From: Planosporangium sp963837285
GTDB taxonomy: Bacteria > Actinomycetota > Actinomycetes > Mycobacteriales > Micromonosporaceae
Assembly (NCBI GenBank): GCA_963837285.1
Contig: CAWIMS010000005.1
Coordinates: 248,001 to 312,000 of the forward strand
Direction: 5' to 3'
DNA: 64,000 bases
A program made the translations under genes and the position numbers. The stretch's first letter is position 1, and each line of letters starts with the position of its first letter. Positions 41,720-49,629 of the stretch are shown here, piece by piece. The notes under the pieces are model-generated. The model made no database searches. It was given only the letters and a program-made list of their open reading frames with translations, and had not been told where the DNA came from.

Positions 41720-42891
41720 AGAACCTGTCCCAACCTGGTCCGCACGAGTCGCATGCCCAGCCAGTAGCTGACCAGTACACCGAGCGCGGCCACTAGAGCG
41801 GCCTTCGCCCCGGCCGGCCACGGCAACGGCCGGAGCGTGATCGCCAGCGTCAGGAGCACCGGCGCCTGGAGGGCGAACGCCGCGTAGGAGGCCCGGGCCC
41901 AGCCGACCGGCCGCGGACCGGTGCCCGTCAGCCGGCGCTCGGCCAGGCCGAGCAGCCACACCGAGCCGGCCACCACCAGCGCGGCCTCGACGCAGTCGAG
42001 GATCAGCGCCTGCCAGTGCCAGCCGCCGAGGAACGGTGCGGCCTCCGCGGCGACGTTGGTCACCCCGGTGGTCAGTGCGAGAACCGGCACCGCCGCGATC
42101 GTGACCACGATCGTCCACCCGCAGGCCCGGCACAGCTGCCGCGGCACCCGCTCCCGCCAGCCGCGGTGCCCCGCCGCGACTCCCAGGCCGAACATGGCCA
42201 CGCATTGCGGCCACTGCCACACGTGCAGGCCGAGAATCTGGGTACTGCGGGCCGGGAACCACAGCCGCACCACGAACGACGCGACGGCCACACCGACCGC
42301 CACGGCGACCAGGTGCCTTCCGCGCAACGAGGCGGGCAGCCGGCCGACCCGCGCCGCGATCCAGTGCCAGGCCGCGTACCCGAGCGAGACGTAGAGCAGC
42401 ACCTCGGCGAACCACAGCGGGCCGGCGTCGAGGAAGGGCTGCAGGTGCGTGAACGCCCACCAGTACGAGACCCGGCGACCGGCGGCGAGGTAGGCGAACC
42501 ACATGAACAGCGGCCACACCAGCGTTACATAGACCGCGAACGGTATGCCGAGCCGCAGCAGCCGGTCGACGGCGAACCGGGCCGGCCCCTTGCGCGCCAT
42601 CGCGTTCTCGCCGACCAGCCCGGACAGGAAGAAGAACGTGCCGATCACGAACAGCGCCGTCGGGCCCAGGATGGCAAGAAGGACCAGTTCCGACAGCGGC
42701 GCGAAGGCCACCTCGTGGACCTCGGCGTACTGCCAGCCGCCGATCCTCGTATACCCGAGCAGCGCGTGCCCGCCGATGATCCAGGCGACCATCGCGGTGC
42801 GCAGGTTGTCCAGGTACGGCATCCGGGCCGGGACCGTAGGTGCCGCGGCCGCCGTGACGTCGAAACCGGCATCCGGGCGATCGTTCCTCAC
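41716..42891 (-). CDS. Membrane acyltransferase (acyltransferase_3 family)
   Basis: 391 residues, about ten membrane spans. The N-terminal YLDNLRTAMVAWIIGGHALLG contains the family's histidine, and FFFLSGLVGENAMARKGPARFAVDRLLRLGIPF has the conserved RLLRLGIP segment. Such proteins O-acylate sugars or lipids at the membrane. A start at the internal ATG (MPYLDNLR, 42822) is possible because the first 23 residues are not conserved in character. It is translationally coupled to the deacetylase. Confidence 0.88.
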   Translation of the reverse strand: MRNDRPDAGFDVTAAAAPTVPARMPYLDNLRTAMVAWIIGGHALLGYTRIGGWQYAEVHEVAFAPLSELVLLAILGPTALFVIGTFFFLSGLVGENAMARKGPARFAVDRLLRLGIPFAVYVTLVWPLFMWFAYLAAGRRVSYWWAFTHLQPFLDAGPLWFAEVLLYVSLGYAAWHWIAARVGRLPASLRGRHLVAVAVGVAVASFVVRLWFPARSTQILGLHVWQWPQCVAMFGLGVAAGHRGWRERVPRQLCRACGWTIVVTIAAVPVLALTTGVTNVAAEAAPFLGGWHWQALILDCVEAALVVAGSVWLLGLAERRLTGTGPRPVGWARASYAAFALQAPVLLTLAITLRPLPWPAGAKAALVAALGVLVSYWLGMRLVRTRLGQVL

Positions 42892-42897
42892 AGTTCC

Positions 42898-42954
42898 AGC
42901 CTCGCCAGGGTCGTTCGGCCGGGACAGGGCCGAACGACCCTGATACGCGAGGCT
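42898..42954. terminator. Large inverted repeat after the alcohol dehydrogenase, containing a DosR-like box
   Basis: Inner arms CAGGGTCGTTCGGCC (42906-42920) and its exact complement (42928-42942) make a 15-bp stem with a 7-nt loop; outer arms AGCCTCGC (42898-42905) and GCGAGGCT (42947-42954) extend it. It lies 10 bp beyond the dehydrogenase stop. GGGCCGAACGACCC at 42927-42940 is a full box match, 35 bp before the acyltransferase ATG. Confidence 0.7.
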
Positions 42955-42964
42955 ACCGCCGTGC

Positions 42965-44008
42965 TCAGCTCCGGCTGAGCACGACCTTCAACGCGCCGGT
43001 CTCACCTGCCCGGCCGAACACGTCGTATGCCTCCAGGAACTCGTCGATTCCAAACCGGTGGGTGACGAACCGGGCGGCCTCGATCTGGCGGGCGGCCACC
43101 AGGCGCAACAGGGTCGGCGTGGAATAGGTGTCCACCAACCCGGTGGTGATGGTCACGTTCTTGATCCAGAGGTCCTCCAGGTGCAGGGTGGCGGGCGCTC
43201 CGTGCACACCCACGTTCGCGACGTGACCACCCGGACGGACGAGCCGGGTGCATAGTTCGAACGTCTCCGGGACGCCGACCGCCTCGATCACCACGTCCGC
43301 CCCCAGGCCGTCGGTCAGTTCCATCACCCGGTCGACGGGATCGTCACCACGGCTGTTGACGACGATGTCGGCCCCGAACTGCTTGGCCGCGTCGAGCCGG
43401 CCGGCAGCGAGGTCGATAGCCACCACGTGGCTCGGTGAGTGCAGCTTGGCGCCGAGGGTCGCGGCCAGGCCGATCGGTCCCGCGCCGACGATGGCGACGG
43501 TGTCGCCCGGCCGGACGCTGCCATTGAGCACGCCCACTTCGTAGCCGGTTGGCAGGATGTCGGCGAGCATGAGAACTTCCTCGTCGGTGACGCCGGCCGG
43601 CACCGGATAGGTCGAGTTGTCCGCGAACGGCACCCGGACGTACTCCGCCTGTGTGCCATTGATGCGGTGTCCGAGGATCCAGCCACCGCCGCCGCGGCAC
43701 TGGCCGTAGCTGCCGTCGCGGCAGTAACGGCACCGGCCGCAGGCGCTGATGCACGAGACCAGGACCCGGTCGCCGGGGCGGACGTTCTTCACACCGGTAC
43801 CGACCTGCACGACGGTACCGACCGCCTCGTGGCCGAGGATCCGGCCGTCGGTGACCGCGGGCACATCCCCCTTGAGGATGTGCAGATCGGTACCGCAGAT
43901 GGTCACCGTGTCGACCTGTACGATCGCGTCGGTGTCGTCCATGATCGTCGGGTCGGCCACCTCCTCCCAGTTCTTGCTGCCAGGTCCGTGGTAAACAAGC
44001 GCACGCAT
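42965..44008 (-). CDS. Zinc-dependent alcohol dehydrogenase (MDR family)
   Basis: 347 residues from ATG 44008 (AAGGAGG 8 nt upstream). Catalytic zinc ligands in TICGTDLH and GHEAVG, structural zinc cysteines in CGRCRYCRDGSYGQC, NAD-binding IVGAGPIGLAATLGA. The family oxidises or reduces alcohols/aldehydes. In this setting it may regenerate NAD+ during oxygen limitation (inference). A full-match box lies 63 bp upstream. Confidence 0.92.
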   Translation of the reverse strand: MRALVYHGPGSKNWEEVADPTIMDDTDAIVQVDTVTICGTDLHILKGDVPAVTDGRILGHEAVGTVVQVGTGVKNVRPGDRVLVSCISACGRCRYCRDGSYGQCRGGGGWILGHRINGTQAEYVRVPFADNSTYPVPAGVTDEEVLMLADILPTGYEVGVLNGSVRPGDTVAIVGAGPIGLAATLGAKLHSPSHVVAIDLAAGRLDAAKQFGADIVVNSRGDDPVDRVMELTDGLGADVVIEAVGVPETFELCTRLVRPGGHVANVGVHGAPATLHLEDLWIKNVTITTGLVDTYSTPTLLRLVAARQIEAARFVTHRFGIDEFLEAYDVFGRAGETGALKVVLSRS

Positions 44009-44071
44009 ACCCATCGCCTCCTTGTTCGAGCGTCTATGCCCGACGTTGCGCGCTCTCCCCTACCCGCCCCA

Positions 44072-44085
44072 GGGCCATAAGTCCC
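44072..44085 (-). promoter_or_regulatory. DosR-like box upstream of the alcohol dehydrogenase
   Basis: GGGCCATAAGTCCC, a full match with an AT-rich centre, 63 bp from the dehydrogenase ATG. Confidence 0.65.
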
Positions 44086-44114
44086 GAGCGCGACCGCCGG
44101 ATTTCCTGTGCCGG

Positions 44115-45731
44115 TCAGGTGTAGATGACGGTGACCTCGCGGGTGGTGGAGTTCCACAGGATCGCGCCGTGCTGGAAGTCGCTACGCCGCCCGGTGCTGA
44201 TCGTGTACTCGTCGCCGGTCGGCAGGCCGAGCCGGCTACCGGTCCCGCCGAGTTGCAGGTACCGGCCCAGGATGGCGCCGTGCACCTCGTGCGCACTGGT
44301 CGACTCGGACCAGTACACGTTGCCGCCCTGGAACTGCGACGCCCGGCCGCCCGTCACCGCGACCTCGTCATTGACCGGGTACCCGAGCAGGCCGCGTTCC
44401 CAACTGAGCTGCTCCCACTTCGCCCGGATCGGGCCGTGCACCTCGTGTGCTCCGGTGCCCGGCGTGAAGTAGATCGAGGCGGGTGAGCCCTGCCCGGAGA
44501 AGTGGTTGAACCGGCCGACGCCATCCGGGGTGCCGGACTCGTCCGTGGTCGGGTAGCCGACCACGCCGGCCTCCCAGCCCAGGTCGCGCCACTTGGCCCG
44601 GATCAGGCCGTGCACCTCGTGCGCGCCCGTCGCGGGCGTCCAGTAGATCGAGCCAGGCATGTCCGCGCCGGCGAAGTGGTTGTACCGGCCCACACCGTCC
44701 GGGGTCGTCGACTCGTCGGTGGTGGGATAGCGCAGGAACGAGTTGACCGTGCCCAGGGCCACGTACCTGCCGAGGATCGCACCGTGCACCTCGTACGCGC
44801 CGACGTCGCTCTTCCAGTACATCCGGCCGCCCGCGAACCACTGCACCGCGGTACCCGCCGTGCTCGCCGGCACGATCTCCGGCGTGCGCGCCGCGCCGAG
44901 CACCGAGTTCTGGGCGCCGAGCGCGACGTACCTACCGCCGATGATTCCCCGGGTGGTCGTGCGGTACGGGTCGGTGAAGCCATACCCCATGCCGCGCAAC
45001 GTGGCGATGACCGACGGCAGCGCCGCGGTGTCGGTGGACTCGGTACTCAGGTGCATGAGGATGATCGCACCTGGCACCGTGTACCGGCGCACCCGGTCGA
45101 GGATCACGCTGGGGTCGACACCGAGGTACCCGGTCGTGTCGAAGGTCCAGTCCCAGTTGATGTAGTAGCCGTCAAGAGCGAGATCCCGGTTGAGACCAGG
45201 GTCGGTGTACCCGTCACGGTACGGCGTGCGGAACCAACCGCCCGAGGTGAAGCCGAGCCGGTTGTACGCCGCCTCCGCCATGTCCAGCTCACGCCACCGC
45301 TCCGCCTGGGTCAGCCGGTGTCCGGTAGTCGGGTCGGGGCTGTAGAAGTACGGGTGGTCGTAGCTGTGGTTGACCAGCTTGTGGCCGGCGTTCACGATGG
45401 CCCGCGTCTGGTCCGGATACTTCTCCACGTACCGTCCGGTCAACGCGAACCCGGCGGTGATCCCGTTGTCGCGCAGGATCGCAAGCACCGTCGGCACGTC
45501 ACCCGGGCTCCACCAGTCCGCGTCGAAGGTCAGTGTGACAACCTTCGCGGTGTCGTATCCGCGTTCGAACACCGTCGCCTGCGCCGGCGCCTGATCGGCC
45601 GCTGAAGCGACCGGCGCGGCCAGCATGGTCAAAGCCGCCGTCAGTGCCGCCGCGGTCACCGCGGCCAGGATTCCGACGACACCGGCGCGTACCGGGCTGC
45701 CCGCTCGTCTGTGCTGTGCTCTGCCGAACAC
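44115..45731 (-). CDS. Secreted polysaccharide deacetylase with five LGFP repeats
   Basis: About 538 residues from GTG 45731 (GAGGGA 9 nt upstream; an ATG at 45809 is also in frame). Signal peptide: hydrophobic GVVGILAAVTAAALTAALT followed by PVASAADQA. NodB domain (about 60-240): VVTLTFDADWWSPGDVP, VNHSYDHPYFYSP (H-x3-H site) and ILMHLSTES. Then five tandem repeats of about 50 residues, each with the pattern W/Y-x-x-LG...GYPTTDE...F..G.IYW....AHEVHG, the LGFP repeats known to bind actinobacterial cell-wall polymers. So likely a wall-attached enzyme acting on envelope glycans. Confidence 0.9.
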   Translation of the reverse strand: MFGRAQHRRAGSPVRAGVVGILAAVTAAALTAALTMLAAPVASAADQAPAQATVFERGYDTAKVVTLTFDADWWSPGDVPTVLAILRDNGITAGFALTGRYVEKYPDQTRAIVNAGHKLVNHSYDHPYFYSPDPTTGHRLTQAERWRELDMAEAAYNRLGFTSGGWFRTPYRDGYTDPGLNRDLALDGYYINWDWTFDTTGYLGVDPSVILDRVRRYTVPGAIILMHLSTESTDTAALPSVIATLRGMGYGFTDPYRTTTRGIIGGRYVALGAQNSVLGAARTPEIVPASTAGTAVQWFAGGRMYWKSDVGAYEVHGAILGRYVALGTVNSFLRYPTTDESTTPDGVGRYNHFAGADMPGSIYWTPATGAHEVHGLIRAKWRDLGWEAGVVGYPTTDESGTPDGVGRFNHFSGQGSPASIYFTPGTGAHEVHGPIRAKWEQLSWERGLLGYPVNDEVAVTGGRASQFQGGNVYWSESTSAHEVHGAILGRYLQLGGTGSRLGLPTGDEYTISTGRRSDFQHGAILWNSTTREVTVIYT

Positions 45732-45823
45732 TGCCCTCACTCCCTCGGCGGTCCGCGTCGCGGCGCCCGCCGAGGCGCTACCGCTCCATCCTCCACTGTG
45801 ACCCGGCACGTGCGGTGGGTTCA

Positions 45824-45837
45824 GGGCCGAAAGTCAC
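45824..45837 (-). promoter_or_regulatory. DosR-like box upstream of the LGFP deacetylase
   Basis: GGGCCGAAAGTCAC: one mismatch, GAA core, 92 bp before GTG 45731. The rest of the gap 45838-46160 (about 320 bp) shows no gene or RNA that I can support, only a weak 6-bp hairpin near 46069-46084. Confidence 0.5.
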
Positions 45838-46160
45838 AAGAATCAGCACCGGTATCGTGTCGCATTTGGCGGTCGTTGCGGATGACGCCAGAGTACGGCG
45901 CATTCCAGAACGTTGGTCTCTACCCGACACCTGATCCGCAGCGGAGGTCTGGGAAGACGCTCGTCGGTGTTGCGGAGGTGCGTAACGAAGCATGGCCAGT
46001 GGCTGTCCGTGGCCGCGACTGTTTCGTCCTGGTTGGGTTGACGACAACACCCGGGTTCATTTGGTAACTCCACGGCTAACCGTGGCCACTGACAGCTGCC
46101 GGTATAAGCCACGCTGGGAATAGAGACGTCAGTGTGCTGCCGGTGATCCCGATTGGGACC

Positions 46161-46538
46161 TCAGGTGCGGGCGAGATCCGGCCGGACCGTGTAGTCGGTG
46201 AAGCCGATGACATTGCCCCACGGGTCTCGGATCTCGAACGCCCAACCGGTCGGGATGAGGAACGGTGCTGTCAACGGCGTCACGCCCTTGGCGGATATTT
46301 CCTGGGCGGCAGCGCGAGCATCCGGCACCTCGAACCACACCTTCTGCGCGCCAACCTGTGGCGCCTCAGTGACGCCGACGCCCAGCCCGGGCGTCTCATC
46401 CCCGATCTGAAACAGCACCATCCCCATCTCATCGAATCGCTTGGCCATAGGCAAGCCGACGACGTCACGGTAGAACTCGATCGCGCGGACCAGGTCACCC
46501 ACCGGTACGAACACGTTGTCCACGCCCAGTACCTTCAT
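46161..46538 (-). CDS. VOC (glyoxalase/bleomycin-resistance fold) protein
   Basis: 125 residues. MKVLGVDNVFVPVGDLVRAIEFYRDVVGLP is split into the two beta-alpha-beta-beta-beta modules of the vicinal oxygen chelate fold; the metal-site glutamates and histidines are not clearly conserved, so it may be a binding protein or a dioxygenase-like enzyme. AGGAG lies 6 nt before ATG 46538, which overlaps the stop of the truncated ligase by one base (TGATG). Confidence 0.88.
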   Translation of the reverse strand: MKVLGVDNVFVPVGDLVRAIEFYRDVVGLPMAKRFDEMGMVLFQIGDETPGLGVGVTEAPQVGAQKVWFEVPDARAAAQEISAKGVTPLTAPFLIPTGWAFEIRDPWGNVIGFTDYTVRPDLART

Positions 46539-48073
46539 CACAGGCTCCTCTCACCACAATCGGGTAGCCCCTTCCCTCCGAGCCGGATCGGAGTCATGGA
46601 AGCCGCCAGACCGTTGCTCTGCTTGGTCCGGATTGCGGACTTGATCACATCGTCGGCGCGGCCGACGAACCAGTAGTAGCCGTCCGCATCGCGCCGGGCC
46701 AGGTCACCGCTCCGGTACCACCCACCGGCGAAGCACTTCGCGTAGCGCTCCTCGTCGTGCAGGTACCCCCGGAACATCGACGGCCAGCCCGGCCGCAACG
46801 CCAACTCCCCCACCGTGTCCGGCGTGTCGATCACCGTCACAGCACCATCGACCACCCGCGCCCGGCCGTCCTCGCCCCGTTCGAGCAGCGCCACCTCAAC
46901 GCCCGGCATCGGCAGCCCCATCGAGCCCGGCCGGATATCCACCCCCGCGTAGTTACTGATCATGATGGCGCCGGTCTCCGTCTGCCACCAGCTGTCGTGG
47001 ATCGGCCGCCCCAACGCCTCCCGGCCCGACACCACCACCTCCGGGTTGAGCGGCTCCCCCACCGAGGCGATGTAACGCAGCGCGGACAGGTCGTACCCGG
47101 CGGCCAGGCCGGCGCCGTGGCGCATCAGCATCCGCAGCGCGGTCGGCGCGGTGTACCAGACCGTGACCCGCTGCTCGGCGAGATTCGCGTACCACCGACG
47201 CGCCTCGAACTCGCCCGCGTCCACGACGACGGTCAGGCCGTGGGCCAGCGGCGCGCTGATCCCGTACGAGGTGCCGGTGACCCAACCGGGGTCGGCCGTG
47301 CACCAGAACACGTCGTCGGGGTGCAGGTCCAACGCATACAGCGCGGTCGCGTAGTGCGCCACGACCGCCTCGTGGACGTGCACCGCGCCCTTCGGCCGGC
47401 CGGTGGTACCGCTGGTGAAATGCAGCAGCGCCATGTCCCGCGGGTCGGTGGGCGGCACGTCGAACCGGTCACTCGCCGCCGCCAGCGCCGCCGCCAGGCT
47501 CTCGGTACCGGCAGGGGCCGGGCCGTCGCCGGTGACCAGCACGTGCTTGAGCCCCGGCAGGGCGTCCCGGATCCCGGCGATCCGCCGCCGGTACAGCTCC
47601 GGTGTGGTCACCAGAACCATCCCGTCGCCGCGGGCGATCCGCTCCCGGATCGGCTCCGGGCCGAACGCCGAGAACAGCGGCGCGAACACGCTCGTGTTCT
47701 TCAGCGTGCCCAGCGCGGTGACGTACAGCTCGGGTCCCCGCGTCAGCAACGAGAACACCCGGTCGCCGTGCCCGACCCCGCGCTCGCGCAGGGCGTTCGC
47801 GAACCGGTTGGTCTGCCGGCACAGCTCGCCGTAGGTCAGCTCGGTGACCTCACCCCGCCGGCCCAGACAGCGCAGCGCCACCTTGTCCCGGCGCTCACCG
47901 TACGCATGCCGGTCCACCGCCTCGTACCCGATGTTGAGCCCGCCGCCGCCCGGCAGGCCCGACAGCCACCCCCGGGCATGCGCCCACGTGAAGTCATGGC
48001 GCACCCACCGGTACAGGCTCAAATTCGCCGACACCCGCTCCGCGGATGTCTTACGAATCGGCTCCCACCGCAT
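46538..48073 (-). CDS. Acetyl/acyl-CoA ligase (AMP-forming), C-terminally truncated
   Basis: 511 residues. Adenylation motifs LLHFTSGTTGRPKGAVHVH (P-loop), the WWQTETGAIMISNY motif and WYRSGDLARRDADGYYWFVGRADDVIK are intact. After DDVIKSA, where acetate-CoA ligases continue into the swivelling C-terminal domain with the catalytic lysine, the sequence changes to IRTKQSNGLAAS and ends about 30 residues later. It therefore lacks roughly the last 90-110 residues of this family and is probably inactive or half-reaction only. The coupling to the VOC gene lies directly after the breakpoint, which suggests a deletion or rearrangement. A box-like site is 83 bp upstream. Confidence 0.85.
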   Translation of the reverse strand: MRWEPIRKTSAERVSANLSLYRWVRHDFTWAHARGWLSGLPGGGGLNIGYEAVDRHAYGERRDKVALRCLGRRGEVTELTYGELCRQTNRFANALRERGVGHGDRVFSLLTRGPELYVTALGTLKNTSVFAPLFSAFGPEPIRERIARGDGMVLVTTPELYRRRIAGIRDALPGLKHVLVTGDGPAPAGTESLAAALAAASDRFDVPPTDPRDMALLHFTSGTTGRPKGAVHVHEAVVAHYATALYALDLHPDDVFWCTADPGWVTGTSYGISAPLAHGLTVVVDAGEFEARRWYANLAEQRVTVWYTAPTALRMLMRHGAGLAAGYDLSALRYIASVGEPLNPEVVVSGREALGRPIHDSWWQTETGAIMISNYAGVDIRPGSMGLPMPGVEVALLERGEDGRARVVDGAVTVIDTPDTVGELALRPGWPSMFRGYLHDEERYAKCFAGGWYRSGDLARRDADGYYWFVGRADDVIKSAIRTKQSNGLAASMTPIRLGGKGLPDCGERSL

Positions 48074-48156
48074 CTCACACCCCCTCGCGCCGACGCGAGC
48101 CGCTCGGCGGCTCCACCGCTCACCCTCACGGTCACGCCGGGGAACGGCCCGGACCA

Positions 48157-48170
48157 GGGCCGAACGTCAC
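48157..48170 (-). promoter_or_regulatory. DosR-like box upstream of the truncated ligase
   Basis: GGGCCGAACGTCAC: one mismatch in the right half, GAA core, 83 bp from the ATG at 48073. Confidence 0.5.
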
Positions 48171-48318
48171 ATCAGGAGGGCCGCATCGACCACGCGTCCG
48201 TGTCGGTTGCCACCACGCACGCGGACACCGGGGATTTCTCATCGTCATCCGGGCCCGGTGGAACTACCGGAACAACGGTTCCAGCGGCTCCGCCCCGTGG
48301 GTAGCCGCCCGGTCGACC

Positions 48319-48765
48319 TCAGCGGCGACGGCGTACTGCCTTGTACCCGGTGTCGGCGAGCAGCAGGATCGGCACGGCGATGACGGCGATCGCCCACCCG
48401 GCCGGCGTCGGCCAGGCCCCGCCGAGCATGCCGGCGACCGCCGGTACCGCCAGGAAGACTGCCAGCAGCGCGAGTTCGATGGCGATCGCGCCGGGCAGTA
48501 GCCGGTTTCGCCGGGGGTCCACCCGCCACACCGGGCGGGTTTCGCTGCGGCAGGCGTAGGCGTTGGCCAGCTGGCCGAGGACGATCGCCGCGAACGCCGT
48601 TCCGGAGGCCGTCGCGAGCAGCCCGGCGTCCGGATCTTGGCCCCACGTCCAGCCGCCGGCGAGCAGGACCACGGTGAACGCCCCCAGCGACGCCACCACC
48701 TCGGCCGCGCCGAGGATGCCGAACGCGCGGACCGTCACACCACGGTCGATGATTTCGCCATCGCG
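48319..48765 (-). pseudogene. C-terminal fragment of a P-type cation ATPase (CtpF-like), copy 1
   Basis: About 148 codons encoding the last membrane helices of a cation-transporting ATPase: EIIDRGVTVRAFGILGAAEV, ATASGTAFAAIVLGQLANAY, ACRSETRPVWRVDPRRN and the final ADTGYKAVRRRR. The entire pump body (phosphorylation and ATP-binding domains) is absent. It abuts, head to head, the nicotinate phosphoribosyltransferase relic at 48755. Mycobacterial CtpF belongs to the DosR regulon. Confidence 0.8.
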
Positions 48766-49541
48766 TCGAAAGCGGCCCGCTGCCGACTCGCGGCCGGCGG
48801 CGCGCAACTGGTCGACTTCGCCTCCCGCCGTACCCACGGGTTGGAGGCCGCGGCCGCGGTCGCCCGCGCCAGCGCGATCGCCGGGTTCACCGCCACCAGC
48901 AACGTGGCCGCCGCCCGCCGGTACCGGCTGACGCCCACCGGAACCATGGCGCACTCGTTCGTGGAAGCGTTCCCCGACGAGCCGGCGGCGTTCGAGGCGT
49001 TCGCCTCCGACTACCCGGCAGGCACGATCTTTCTGGTCGACACGTACCAGACCCTGGCCGGCGTACGCACCGCCATCGACGTGGCCCGGCAGCTGAACCT
49101 GCCGGGACCGACGATGCCCCGTCGCTGGACAGTGCGTACAAACTCGTCGCGTACGGCGAACGGCCGGTCATGAAACTGTCCCCGGCTAAGGCCACCCTGC
49201 CCGGCGCCAAGCAGGTCTTCCGGGCCGGGTCGCCAGGCGACGACCTGATCGGGCTCCGCCGCGAACCCGTCCCGGCCGACCGTACGCCCTTGCTAGTACC
49301 GGTCATGACAGCCGGCCGCCGGCTCACCGACGGGGACGAGCACGGCCCGGCAACGGACATCGACGCGGCCCGCCGCCGCTTCGAGGCTGACCGCTCCCGG
49401 CTGCCCGCGCCAGCGCTCCTGATCCGCGCACCGAAGCCGCCCAGGCCCGGCATCACCGCCGCGCTGTGCCGGCTACGTGATGACCTACGCAGCGCACTGT
49501 TCGACCGGCTGATCTCCGAACGCCTGCCGCTGGAGCGGTGA
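48755..49541 (+). pseudogene. Nicotinate phosphoribosyltransferase relic (PncB2-like), copy 1
   Basis: Recognisable pieces: VDDFAIASKAARCRLAAGGA, FTATSNVAAARRYRLTPTGT, MAHSFVEAFPDEPAAFEAF, VDTYQTLAGVRTAIDVARQ, then an abrupt join (near 49115, with frame change) to TDDAPSLDSAYKLVAYGER and the C-terminal PARALLIRAPKPPRPG-like end. The N-terminal third and a central catalytic stretch are missing, so it cannot be functional. Nicotinate phosphoribosyltransferase PncB2 is DosR-controlled in Mycobacterium tuberculosis. Confidence 0.8.
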
Positions 49542-49629
49542 TTCCGTCCTCGCGTGGTTCTTTTCGACCCGCGGCGACGGGCCATCCGGCACTGGTCGAC
49601 GGCTGGCGTACGGCATCCAATTCACGATT

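Noticed and set aside
45838..46160. Possible RNA gene in the 320-bp gap
   Set aside because: No tRNA-like cloverleaf or strong structured RNA could be found; only a 6-bp hairpin.
49579..49592. GGGCCATCCGGCAC as a box before the acyl-CoA ligase
   Set aside because: One mismatch but no GAA/TTC core; one-mismatch matches are common by chance at this base composition.
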